Positions 23,467-30,875 of a stretch of 56,893 bases of DNA are shown in pieces. Each line of letters opens with the position of its first letter. Position 1 is the first letter of the stretch. The stretch comes from an uncultured Lachnospiraceae bacterium (GTDB lineage: Bacteria > Bacillota > Clostridia > Lachnospirales > Lachnospiraceae), in the NCBI GenBank assembly GCA_947625135.1, contig CANQNE010000015.1, forward strand, positions 1-56,893. The letters are read 5' to 3'. Under the pieces are notes generated by a model. That model was given only the letters and a program-made list of their open reading frames with translations. It was not told where the DNA came from and searched no databases. The position numbers were made by a program, and so were the translations under genes.

Positions 23467-24663
23467 TCACATTCCCGCTATGGAACCGTAAGACCCGTAC
23501 AGGGCGCTGAATACGGAAACAAGCACAAAGGCAACCACAACGCCCATAATAATCAGCATCAGCGGCTCCACATAAGACACCAGTTTGGAAATGGCAATAT
23601 CCGCATCATATTCCAGCGAATCCGCCGTGGACTGGAGCATATCGTCCAGACTTCCCGTCTCCTCGCCTACCCGAATGGAGTCCGTCAGCTTCCGGACAAA
23701 CCCATCGATGAGATCCAGCCCGTCGCTTAAGTTATTGCCGGCGCGGACAAATGGGATCACCTGATCAAACTGATCGTCGATAAATTCATTTCCAATGGTC
23801 TTTCTGGCAATCTGCAGACAGGAGACAATGGGAATCCCCGCCGCATAGAGCGAACTCAAGGTTCGGGCAAACCGGGAAGTGCAGATGGTTTTGTTCAGTT
23901 TGCCAAACAGGGGCACCTTGATCTTTATTTTATCCCAGAAGATCCGGACGCTGCGGTTTAAAAGCAGCAGCCGAAGCCCCACGATCAGCAGGATCACACC
24001 CAGCAACAGCCAGAACCAGTAATTTTGTATCAAGTCGCTGAAGCCCATAAGGATCCGGGTGGACATAGGCATCGTCTCCATCTGGTTAAACAGCTCGCCG
24101 AACTGGGGCAGTACAAACTTGGTGATGATCAGCACCACCGCCACGATCATGACGCCCAAAATCTTTGGGTAGGTCATGGAGCTGGAGATCTTTGACTCCA
24201 GCTTGTGGCTCTTCTCGTAATGCTCCGCCATCTGCATGGTCACTTTGTCCAGATTTCCGCTGCTCTCCGCAGAACGGTACATATAGATCATCAGGGACGG
24301 AAACGCGCCGTTCTGGGCCTCCATGGCATCGGACAGGGAAATACCCTGCCGAAGCTGTTTTAAAATATCGTCATAGATCGCTTTCTCCCGGGGCTTTACC
24401 GCCTCTCCCGTGGAGATGATATTCAATGCCCGTACTAAGGTAACACCGGCGCCTACCAGCGTACTAAGCTGTCTGGAAAAATCGCCGAGAACTTTCGCTT
24501 TCAGCTGCCGGGAGGCCTTGTTGTTATTCACTTCTTTTGCAGAGATGAGAAAAGCGTCCTGCTCATGGAGCCGCTGCTGCAGATCCGTCTCATCAGCCAC
24601 ATTCATGGTGCCGCTGATACGCTTTCCTTCTCCGGTTGTGGCCTTATATTTGTACTGTGCCAT
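23467..24663 (-). CDS. pilC: Type IV pilus inner-membrane platform protein PilC
   Basis: The protein has 398 residues with two T2SSF/PilC cytoplasmic bundles. The first has FSRQLSTLVGAGVTLVRALN, the second has FARTLSSLYAAGIPIVSCLQ. Membrane segments are visible near residues 165-190 (MIVAVVLIITKFVLPQF), 215-240 (FWLLLGVILLIVGLRLLL) and at the C-terminus (LMLIIMGVVVAFVLVSVF). PilC is the membrane rotor driven by PilB and PilT. It is followed by the pilMN gene after 19 bases. Confidence 0.96.
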   Translation of the reverse strand: MAQYKYKATTGEGKRISGTMNVADETDLQQRLHEQDAFLISAKEVNNNKASRQLKAKVLGDFSRQLSTLVGAGVTLVRALNIISTGEAVKPREKAIYDDILKQLRQGISLSDAMEAQNGAFPSLMIYMYRSAESSGNLDKVTMQMAEHYEKSHKLESKISSSMTYPKILGVMIVAVVLIITKFVLPQFGELFNQMETMPMSTRILMGFSDLIQNYWFWLLLGVILLIVGLRLLLLNRSVRIFWDKIKIKVPLFGKLNKTICTSRFARTLSSLYAAGIPIVSCLQIARKTIGNEFIDDQFDQVIPFVRAGNNLSDGLDLIDGFVRKLTDSIRVGEETGSLDDMLQSTADSLEYDADIAISKLVSYVEPLMLIIMGVVVAFVLVSVFSALYGSYGSIAGM

Positions 24664-24675
24664 AAATGCTCTCCT

Positions 24676-25497
24676 TTAGATTTTCAAAAGTCCCAGATAC
24701 CACCCGGCAAGGGGCTGTCCCACAAAAAGCCCCAGCGTCATGCCGGCGCACAAAAAGGGGCCAAAAGCAAAATGATCCTTCCTGTCCTTCTTTTTCAAAG
24801 CCATCAGCAAAATACCCCAAAGCCCTCCGGCAAGGATGGCAAGGGCAGTGGATACCAAAATCAACCGCCAGCCCAGAAACAGCCCGCATACCGCCATCAG
24901 CTTGATGTCGCCGCCGCCGAACCCGCCGGGAACGGCAAGGGCCACAAGAAGCATGGGAAGGCTGACGCACACGGCGCCGATCAGCCGGCTGGACAAGGGA
25001 ATCTGTAAAATGCCGGCGCCGCTTCCTGCAGCAAAGGCGTCCGGCGCCAAAAAGCCCGACCCGGCCCATACAACCGCCGCCAGAATGAGAATCGCCAGAT
25101 GGCAGCCGTCGGGAATCTCCATCGTGTCAATATCGATCCATGTGACTACGTGCAAAACGCACAGAAACAAAAACACTGCCGCCGCTGTTGCCGGAGACTG
25201 CCGAAAGTACCAGCCCACGAACAGCGCAAGGCCACCCCCGAACAGTTCCAGCAGCGTGTCTCGAATACCGATCTTCCCGCCGCAGTAGCGGCATTTCCCG
25301 CGAAGGGTCAGGTAGCTGACAACGGGGATCAGATCAAAAACGCCCAGCTGATGTCCGCAGTTCGGGCAAATGGAACGCGCCCGGACAAAATCCATGCGGC
25401 GTGGAACTCTGTATATTACTACGTTGAGAAAGGAGAAGATACAGCTCCCTAAAACAAACAAAAGAACCCAAAATATGATGTGGTATGCCTGTTCCAT
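24676..25497 (-). CDS. pilD: Prepilin peptidase / N-methyltransferase PilD (A24)
   Basis: The protein has 273 residues. It has a cytoplasmic loop with two Cys pairs (CPNCGHQLGVFDLIPVVSY ... CRYCGGK) typical of bifunctional enzymes that cleave and N-methylate prepilins. The catalytic Asp pair is visible as DIDTMEIPDG and GGGDIKLMA (the GxGD motif). About eight membrane segments are present. It would process the major pilin, the giant pilin and all minor pilins of this operon at the Gly-/Phe-type sites. GGGGAGG precedes the ATG at 25497. Confidence 0.95.
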   Translation of the reverse strand: MEQAYHIIFWVLLFVLGSCIFSFLNVVIYRVPRRMDFVRARSICPNCGHQLGVFDLIPVVSYLTLRGKCRYCGGKIGIRDTLLELFGGGLALFVGWYFRQSPATAAAVFLFLCVLHVVTWIDIDTMEIPDGCHLAILILAAVVWAGSGFLAPDAFAAGSGAGILQIPLSSRLIGAVCVSLPMLLVALAVPGGFGGGDIKLMAVCGLFLGWRLILVSTALAILAGGLWGILLMALKKKDRKDHFAFGPFLCAGMTLGLFVGQPLAGWYLGLLKI

Positions 25498-25576
25498 ACA
25501 AGTGCCTCCCCAGTGTCATTTCAGAACATTTCCTTTTTATTTGGATTTTTTTGTTCTTTTTAGGAATATTTCCCCG

Positions 25577-25621
25577 AAAAAAATAAAAAGGACTCCCTTT
25601 GACTTTAGCCAAACGAAATCC
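25577..25621 (-). terminator. Intra-operon terminator / attenuator after the pilin genes
   Basis: On the minus strand a 14-bp stem (25608-25621 with 25590-25603, one mismatch and three G-U pairs) with a TAAA loop is followed by TTTTTATTTTTTT. It lies between the pilin pair and pilD, and no promoter is evident after it, so partial read-through is likely. Confidence 0.8.
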
Positions 25622-25630
25622 CTCCTCGTA

Positions 25631-26080
25631 TCAATTTTCGTATACACGTACCTTCCGGTAAATGGACCATTCGCCGGACTCAGCCTTTTCTTCTTTCTCA
25701 TAAGTGAGCAGAAACCGCCCCTCCTGATAGGTCATAGCCAGCACGGCCCCTTCGGATCGATCCCATGCGGTCAGTTTGATCGCTCCTTTCGCGCCGGAGT
25801 AGTTTCTGATCTGTTCTTCCGCTTCTTTTGACAGCCCGCTGGGCCGCGAGCTGTCAAGAAACGTTTCTTCTAAGCCGTCGAACCGGACGGCTAATAATTC
25901 TGTGTTCATCAGAACGTTTTTGGCGCTCCGCAAAGCGCCCCGCATTTCTATGGACGCCTCCCAGTACCACAGCGTCGGTGCGAGAACCGCTGCGGCAACC
26001 ACCAGTGTGATAAGCGCCACTTTTACGAGTCTTTTGAACTTATTGACCCGGGTCAGAGACTCATAATCCTGTTTTTTCAT
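25631..26080 (-). CDS. Unknown membrane protein of the pilus operon
   Basis: The protein has 149 residues: a basic cytoplasmic start (MKKQDYESLTRVNKFKRLVK), one membrane helix (about 22-42, VALITLVVAAAVLAPTLWYW) and an external domain of about 105 residues ending in strands KLTAWDRSEGAVLAMTYQ and GRFLLTYEKEE. It lacks the Gly and Glu5 of a prepilin, so it should not be processed by PilD. No family is recognised. It lies between the major pilin and the intra-operon terminator, so it should be made at a level near that of the pilin. This suggests a structural or accessory role tied to the fibre. Confidence 0.8.
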   Translation of the reverse strand: MKKQDYESLTRVNKFKRLVKVALITLVVAAAVLAPTLWYWEASIEMRGALRSAKNVLMNTELLAVRFDGLEETFLDSSRPSGLSKEAEEQIRNYSGAKGAIKLTAWDRSEGAVLAMTYQEGRFLLTYEKEEKAESGEWSIYRKVRVYEN

Positions 26081-26131
26081 ATATAATTATGAGCCTCCTT
26101 TGCCGGGGATGAATGTGAGAAAATCATTTGT

Positions 26132-26599
26132 TTATTTTGCTACATCAGTCCATCCGCTTTCTTGTTCCCATGTCACATAATACTGAGTTGTGGCATAGCT
26201 AAATTTAGTAACCGCTCCCTTATCGACTGCCACTTTTATAGACTTTCCTGATGCAGTCTTTGCACTTAATGCGCTATATGTTTCTGGAGTACTTGTTGAT
26301 AAAACTGCAATATCAAGTACATCATCACTTACAGTATCAAAATCTGTCAATTTTTCCGAAAAAGTAGACTCATCAACATCTTCATCATTCTTTGCATAGT
26401 ACTCAGCTACATAACCTTGCAGTTCCGTCAAATACGCACTTGCCTCTGACTGGAATGTAGACTCTCTTGCCTGACCGATGTAACGCATTACGTTAGGTAC
26501 CAACACGGCTGCCAGGATGAGGATGATCACGATGACAACGATCAGCTCAACCAGGGTAAAGCCCTTTTTGTTGTTCAGTCTTTCTCTTAGTTTTCTCAT
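26132..26599 (-). CDS. pilA: Major type IV pilin
   Basis: The protein has 155 residues. The 13-residue leader MRKLRERLNNKKG is followed by FTLVELIVVIVIILILAAVLVP, with Phe1 and Glu5 as in classical type IVa pilins. The globular part is short, Ser/Thr/Asp/Glu-rich and contains no Cys, so there is no disulfide-bonded D-region. GGAGG lies 11 bases before the ATG. It is the first gene of the operon behind a near-perfect promoter and long leader and is followed within two genes by a terminator, consistent with the most abundant subunit. Codons are more AT-rich than in the machinery genes. Confidence 0.95.
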   Translation of the reverse strand: MRKLRERLNNKKGFTLVELIVVIVIILILAAVLVPNVMRYIGQARESTFQSEASAYLTELQGYVAEYYAKNDEDVDESTFSEKLTDFDTVSDDVLDIAVLSTSTPETYSALSAKTASGKSIKVAVDKGAVTKFSYATTQYYVTWEQESGWTDVAK

Positions 26600-26784
26600 A
26601 AACTTTTTTTACCTCCATTTTTTTATTTTTATCCGTCCGCCCTAACGGACATTTTCGAATACTGCCCGCCCTTGCGCCGCGGAAAGCCGCACCATGCTTT
26701 GCGCGTCCTGACAAGTACCCATGAATGTTTCACGGGCATTTTGCAATCGCAGCGTAGAAAACATCCATATTAGGCAATTACTCA
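26600..26784 (-). promoter_or_regulatory. Long structured 5' leader of the pilin gene
   Basis: About 185 bases of untranslated leader follow the promoter. Strong hairpins on the minus strand are: A at 26718-26736 (CCCGTGAA/TTCATGGG, loop ACA), B at 26678-26705 (10-bp stem with one mismatch, loop ATGGTGCG), C at 26635-26650 (GTCCG/CGGAC) about 20 bases before the GGAGG. TGCCCG (26733-26738) could instead pair with CGGGCA (26663-26668), enclosing B and excluding A, so two exclusive folds exist. c-di-GMP riboswitches often precede clostridial pilin genes, but neither class I nor class II conserved cores are recognisable here. The remainder of the 373-base gene gap (26785-26972) holds the promoter and a weak hairpin near 26860-26885. 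Confidence 0.55.
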
Positions 26785-26790
26785 TAATTT

Positions 26791-26819
26791 ATTTTATTAT
26801 CTTTTTTCAAAATCGTCAA
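26791..26819 (-). promoter_or_regulatory. Sigma-A promoter of the pilus operon
   Basis: On the minus strand TTGACG (26814-26819), a 17-base spacer and TAAAAT (26791-26796). It lies in very AT-rich DNA, with start expected near 26784. Confidence 0.8.
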
Positions 26820-26972
26820 TAATAAAAGGATATTCCCGCCCATTATTGTGCAAAATGCACTATAAAAAAGCCCATTTTCCGGCTATAGGACAATGGAGTC
26901 CGCGCAAAATCCGCCTGTTTCATGCCGGGATATGCTGCAGCCTGCAGATATTTCCGAAAAATGATGCAGGAA

Positions 26973-27473
26973 TCACGACACAGGATCCCATTCGTTGAGC
27001 CCCAGATCCTGCCTGTTTTTGGCCTGCTCCAGTGTGATCGGTTCCAGATCCTCCCGAAGGTATTCCATCAGCTCGCTGATTCCCTCTCTGTTCACATTGT
27101 TCACAAGAAAAATCCGCTCACATCCGGCATTCACCATCCATTGCTTTACCATGGGGATATTGGCATAGGGGGAATCCGTCTTTGTGATGATGCCGATCAG
27201 CGGCCGGAGAATAAACGCCCGAAGACAGGGGCTGAACAGGTTGTACGGTTCGTCCGCCGCCTGCACAAGCGCCACCACATCCGCCTCAAAAGAAAAACAT
27301 GCCAAACCGACGCTGAAGCGCTTCGATTCGGCATATTCTCCCGGCGTATCAATGGTACTGTCTTCCCTGTTTGTGTACTGAGTCTTTACATAATGGAGTT
27401 CTTCGCCTTTTAAGGCCTGCACCAAAGAGGTCTTGCCGGCTTCACTTCTTCCCATTAAGAACAGCTTTTTCAT
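26973..27473 (-). CDS. eutP: EutP/PduV-type GTPase
   Basis: The protein has 166 residues from the ATG at 27473 (MKKLFLMGRSEAGKTSLVQAL), chosen because the P-loop family starts this way and AGGAG lies 11 bases upstream. The G1 P-loop is GRSEAGKTS, the switch region has DTPGEYAESKRF (G3) and the base-recognition motif is TKTD. EutP/PduV proteins are Ras-like GTPases found with ethanolamine or propanediol microcompartments; their exact role is unknown and some localise to the shell. It is the last gene of a three-gene operon with two shell-type proteins, 13 bases after the previous stop. Confidence 0.88.
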   Translation of the reverse strand: MKKLFLMGRSEAGKTSLVQALKGEELHYVKTQYTNREDSTIDTPGEYAESKRFSVGLACFSFEADVVALVQAADEPYNLFSPCLRAFILRPLIGIITKTDSPYANIPMVKQWMVNAGCERIFLVNNVNREGISELMEYLREDLEPITLEQAKNRQDLGLNEWDPVS

Positions 27474-27486
27474 CAACCCCGCTCTC

Positions 27487-27915
27487 CTAACTTTTGTGTA
27501 TTTCACAGGTACGAAATCCCAGATCTTCTTGAAAGGAGCGCACCACTTCTTCCACTGCGGTCCGCACCTCGGCCAGCCTTCCGGTGATGATCAGCGAGCC
27601 GCAAAAACGATCCATAAAGCCGATCTCAATATTCGCGCTTTTGATGGCGATATCCGCCGCCGCCACAACCGCTTCCCACGGCGTAAAACGGATCAGGCCG
27701 ATGGATTCTCCTGTATGATCTTCGCCTTCGTGAACGCCAATATGCAGGCTCAGGTTCTGATAAATGCTTGCCTCGGAAGGACTCAGGACATGCGCCAGAC
27801 AAACTTCTTTTCCGGGCACACGCACACGGGTCATGCGCAGCTTTTTCCCCTTCAGACGCTCATAATCATCATGAAAGATCTTTTCCAGTAATTCTTTCTT
27901 TGTGATGTTCGCCAT
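27487..27915 (-). CDS. BMC shell protein, EutS/PduU family (copy 2)
   Basis: The protein has 142 residues. It has the circularly permuted BMC domain of EutS/PduU: GKEVCLAHVLSPSEASIYQ, then IGLIRFTPWEAVVAAADIAIKSANIEIGFMDRF and GSLIITGRLAEVRTAVEEVV. Such proteins form hexameric tiles of bacterial microcompartments, with an N-terminal beta-barrel plug over the pore. It is longer at its N-terminus (about 30 extra residues, MANITKKELLEKIFHDDYERLKGKK) than the usual EutS. It shares the core pattern with the neighbouring gene but is clearly diverged, so the two may form distinct or mixed hexamers. Confidence 0.9.
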   Translation of the reverse strand: MANITKKELLEKIFHDDYERLKGKKLRMTRVRVPGKEVCLAHVLSPSEASIYQNLSLHIGVHEGEDHTGESIGLIRFTPWEAVVAAADIAIKSANIEIGFMDRFCGSLIITGRLAEVRTAVEEVVRSFQEDLGFRTCEIHKS

Positions 27916-27926
27916 GATCTTACTTC

Positions 27927-28292
27927 CTATCTTTTTGTTATGTTGCAGACCACATATCCCATTTCGTCCCGGAAGAAATTCACAATCTCCACCAAAGCGG
28001 ACATCACATCGGAAATCTCACCTGTGATAATCAATGTTCCCGTGAACCGGTCCGCAAATCCAAGATATACATTTCCGCTCTTGACCGCGATATCCGACGC
28101 GATCACGGCGGATTCCGGGGGCGTCATATTCATGATCCCGATGGCGGAAGAACGGTAATCAACCTGCGGATTCAGCCCCAGCTTCTGATATACAATAGGC
28201 GCCGGGCCGCCCATTACATGGGCAAAGGTGATCTCTTTGCCGGCCACGGTCTCCTGTACAATTCTGATCTGTTCTTCATGGTTATCTGACAT
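27927..28292 (-). CDS. BMC shell protein, EutS/PduU family (copy 1)
   Basis: The protein has 121 residues, the usual length. Core motifs are GKEITFAHVMGGPAPIVYQK, SAIGIMNMTPPESAVIASDI, AVKSGNVYLGFADRFTGTLI and a C-terminal NITKR. It has the permuted BMC fold expected of EutS/PduU. AAAGG precedes the ATG. It is the first gene of the operon, behind a good promoter, with an 11-base gap to the second shell gene. No BMC-H of the standard type, no BMC-P vertex protein and no core enzymes are in the window. Confidence 0.92.
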   Translation of the reverse strand: MSDNHEEQIRIVQETVAGKEITFAHVMGGPAPIVYQKLGLNPQVDYRSSAIGIMNMTPPESAVIASDIAVKSGNVYLGFADRFTGTLIITGEISDVMSALVEIVNFFRDEMGYVVCNITKR

Positions 28293-28381
28293 TTTTGGAA
28301 ATCCTTTCCTGATAAAAATGATAGGGTTGTATGGTCATCCAGACCAATGTTATCAACTTCTGTCCGGTCTCCTGTAGCTAT
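28293..28381 (-). promoter_or_regulatory. Leader of the microcompartment operon with alternative hairpins
   Basis: On the minus strand AGACC can pair with the distal GGTCT across about 20 bases, or GGTC can pair with GACC around TGGAT. The two share the same GGTC and exclude each other. Microcompartment operons are sometimes controlled by ANTAR proteins acting on paired leader hairpins, but I do not see the typical loop sequence. Confidence 0.3.
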
Positions 28382-28410
28382 ATTATATACAGGTTGCCCG
28401 CAAAATTCAA
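28382..28410 (-). promoter_or_regulatory. Sigma-A promoter of the microcompartment operon
   Basis: On the minus strand TTGAAT (28405-28410), a 17-base spacer and TATAAT (28382-28387). It leaves a leader of about 80 bases. Confidence 0.75.
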
Positions 28411-28455
28411 CGCAAAATTTCAGGGAGGGGGGGATGGAAAACAGATATAGCAAAG

Positions 28456-29979
28456 CTACATCTTTACAATATATCCCGCATTATTTGTATTTCCATCGGG
28501 CTCAAGAACATCTGCTTTTATTAATATCTGAATATAACGCCATGCGGTCGCCAATGATTTTCCTGTTATTTGCTTGACTATCCGCGTCGTAATCATAGAA
28601 TTAGACTCTAAATATTCAATTATTGGCAATGTCCTTTCATAATCTTTGGGGTCTAAAACTTCTTTCAAAACTTCTTTCAAACTTCTTTCACTTTTTTGAA
28701 TGAAGTTTATACCTTCATTCGTTTTTTCACTATTTCTTTTTACAAAAGAAAGCGTCAGCACTGTCCTGTCCGGATCAAATCTTTCCTCAATGACCGGCTC
28801 CTCCCAGCCTTCATCTGCCCAGACATTAAAGATATTTGGCACGCCGCTTCCGGCACGTTCCCCGATATTGATAAGGTTAAACATCTTCATAAGTGCCTTG
28901 TTTCTCGGATCGGACTCGCCGCCGAGACGCATCTGTTTCGTACCGGTTCTCACATAACCGGGATTTGCCAAGATCAGCTTTTCTGGCTCTTTTCGAATCA
29001 CAACACCGCGCAAGCCATGATAATCTGCATTGATCAGGCAGTTTGCCAAAGCTTCCCGGAGAGCCTTGTGTACCGGCGTATCATCTACCCGTTCACCTCC
29101 AGACATTTTGAACGGCACCTTAACGTCTTTGATGATCTTATTATAAACCCGAAAATAAAAGTCGCACACATTGCCGGACCATTCACCGGAACTGGACTGC
29201 AGCCTGTCGCTCCATCGCGTGGTGGGATCTAATTCCTCTCTGTAATCCAAAAAATACTCAGGAAAATGTCTTACAATGTTGTACTCGTCCCCAAACATCA
29301 GCATACCCGCTGCCGTTGGATGCAGTTGTCCGTCTTCCTCGGAAATTGCAGCCGCTCCAATACTTCTCAAATATTCGTGATCGCTCAGGCGTTCAAACGG
29401 ATGTCCCTCTTTCAACGAACGATGGCTATTTCTATAGCCATGGATTGTATCATAGTTCAAATCGTCCATAGGCACTTTGTCAAGTACTTCCATATCCACC
29501 GTTCGCTCCGTCTGGTCGCGAAGCATAGTCTTTACCTGTAATCGGGTACAATGATAATCGCCCTCAAAATTGCGGCGAAAAGTACCGTTAAAGATATCAT
29601 CATTAATGTATACTGGCTTCTGCTCCCGCTTTGCCATCGGCACATAAATTACCATAATGACATCTTTCTTATCGCCCACTTCATATATCTGCACATCATC
29701 TTCCGAAAGAAGGTTGACGCTTACTTTTTTAGAATTATTGATTGTATTCCAAAAATCCTTGCGAAGCTTTGACGAATTCCGCAGTCCGATGGTTGTCCAA
29801 CTTCCGTCCATTTCTTCTTTGACACCAAGAATAATAACCCCGCCGTAGCAGTTTGCAAAAGCAGAATACGTATCCCAAAGAGAAAGCGGCAAACCGACGC
29901 TTGCTTTTTTTACTTCTCTTCGGTTATCTTCTTTGTATTCATCAAATTGTGAAAGGTCAAAATCTTTTTCTAATTTCAT
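28456..29979 (-). CDS. AlbA_2/Schlafen-type ATP-binding transcriptional regulator-like protein
   Basis: The protein has 507 residues. The N-terminal AlbA_2 domain (about 10-140) shows EYKEDNRREVKKA and FANCYGGVIILGVKEE. The middle matches the HATPase_c_4 region of this family: VHKALREALANCLINADYHG, then NPGYVRTGTKQMRLGGESDPRNKALMKMF and GERAGSGVPNIFNVW. A C-terminal winged helix (about 440-507) is likely. Members are proposed regulators or defence-linked proteins; function is not established. The ATG is one base after the stop of the upstream 110-codon frame, so the two are coupled. DNA is more AT-rich than the ribosomal genes nearby, consistent with acquisition. Confidence 0.85.
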   Translation of the reverse strand: MKLEKDFDLSQFDEYKEDNRREVKKASVGLPLSLWDTYSAFANCYGGVIILGVKEEMDGSWTTIGLRNSSKLRKDFWNTINNSKKVSVNLLSEDDVQIYEVGDKKDVIMVIYVPMAKREQKPVYINDDIFNGTFRRNFEGDYHCTRLQVKTMLRDQTERTVDMEVLDKVPMDDLNYDTIHGYRNSHRSLKEGHPFERLSDHEYLRSIGAAAISEEDGQLHPTAAGMLMFGDEYNIVRHFPEYFLDYREELDPTTRWSDRLQSSSGEWSGNVCDFYFRVYNKIIKDVKVPFKMSGGERVDDTPVHKALREALANCLINADYHGLRGVVIRKEPEKLILANPGYVRTGTKQMRLGGESDPRNKALMKMFNLINIGERAGSGVPNIFNVWADEGWEEPVIEERFDPDRTVLTLSFVKRNSEKTNEGINFIQKSERSLKEVLKEVLDPKDYERTLPIIEYLESNSMITTRIVKQITGKSLATAWRYIQILIKADVLEPDGNTNNAGYIVKM

Positions 29980-29980
29980 T

Positions 29981-30313
29981 CTACCTTACGCCCTTAACAT
30001 GTAATTTTGCTCTCATCTCATCTATGGATATATACGGATTTTTTGAAATCATTGTTATGATTTCTACAGCTTTCTCTAATTTTTTCTTAGAAACTTCGGG
30101 CATATAATTTTTCAGTTTTTCTTCCGAAATTTCTATGACATTTTCTATGACATTTTCTATGACATTTTTTTCTCTTTCAAAAAAGCGGAGTGAATTGGAA
30201 TCCTTGCGGAGTACACGAAGAACGCCGTCCATGTCACAGGCATTGTTAAACGCAACACAGAATTTGCGAATCAGTTTATCCGGATATACTCCTAACTTCG
30301 AATCATCTCTCAT
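29981..30313 (-). CDS. Small protein with winged-helix-like end, possibly chimeric remnant
   Basis: The frame has 110 codons. Its first half (KLIRKFCVAFNNACDMDGVLRVLRK) is not recognised. The second half contains a threefold NVIE repeat and then SEEKLKNYMPEVSKKKLEKAVEIITMISKNPYISIDEM, resembling the winged-helix tails of AlbA_2/ATPase proteins. The ATG overlaps the end of the truncated DUF1016 frame by 11 bases and there is no independent ribosome site. It may be a fusion scar between a nuclease-type gene and a regulator gene. Confidence 0.4.
   Translation of the reverse strand: MRDDSKLGVYPDKLIRKFCVAFNNACDMDGVLRVLRKDSNSLRFFEREKNVIENVIENVIEISEEKLKNYMPEVSKKKLEKAVEIITMISKNPYISIDEMRAKLHVKGVR
30131..30166. 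repeat. Three exact 12-bp tandem repeats
   Basis: TTCTATGACATT occurs three times head to tail. On the minus strand it encodes NVIENVIENVIE within the 110-codon frame. A multiple of three bases keeps the frame, so copy number may vary without disrupting it. Confidence 0.9.
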
Positions 30314-30833
30314 ACAAGCTGGAATTATACTGCCTTTGCAATGTTCGTATTCCCCAGCCGGACTTTGCCGATTCTATCTCATAAAAACTGCGTTCCTCTT
30401 TATTTTCAATTCGCACAAGCTGTAAATAATGCGACCAAGATACTATGAACGGCGGATTTTCTTCCAATTGCCTAAACACTGTTTGGGTTTTTTCAACCGC
30501 AAATTCCTCAAACAGTGTTTGGGAAATTCGATCTGTATATGTCATATAAAATTTTCTGGCATATTCCAAATTTATTTCAGAAAAACCTCTGCCAAACTTT
30601 TCCGTTAAATGCTCCGACAAAGTTTTTATAACTTTTTTCCCATATTGGGCACGTTCCTGTCCTTCCTGCTGCACCTCTACAATCCATCTGCCAAGAGAAT
30701 AATATGTCATAAGCTGTACCAGATTTACCTGTTTTGCAGCAAGCTGTCTGGCATATTGAATTAACTCTATGGAATTTATAATCAACGAATCCAAAGCTTG
30801 ATCTGATTGCATGATATCATTTTTGTTTTCCAT
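30303..30833 (-). pseudogene. Truncated DUF1016 (YhcG-type) protein, N-terminal domain only
   Basis: The frame has 176 codons matching the N-terminal DUF1016 region: a start with IINSIELIQYARQLAAKQVN, then TYYSLGRWIVEVQQEGQERA and YGKKVIKTLSEHLTEKFGRG, and ending GWGIRTLQRQYNSSLYER. Full YhcG-type proteins are about 330-380 residues and continue into a PDDEXK nuclease domain; here the frame stops right after the helical linker, so the nuclease is missing. The family is associated with defence-type loci. No convincing ribosome site precedes the ATG. I call it a truncated gene, though a domain-only protein is possible. Confidence 0.65.
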
Positions 30834-30875
30834 CGGGAAAGAAAAAACGAATTGTTCTCAGCGAAAAATTGAAAT

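Noticed and set aside
26640-26760. c-di-GMP riboswitch before pilA
   Set aside because: The place is right and GGACGCGCAAAGC recalls part of the class I core, but the core hairpin arrangement and the flanking conserved bases do not match; class II core is also absent. Kept only as an unassigned leader.
28424-28436. G/C homopolymer run as a quadruplex or phase-variation tract
   Set aside because: The run is short and interrupted, lies between a gene end and a promoter, and no four-run pattern is present.
28214-28453. 79-codon minus-strand frame before the shell genes
   Set aside because: It overlaps the shell gene start in another frame and spans the promoter; no ribosome site.
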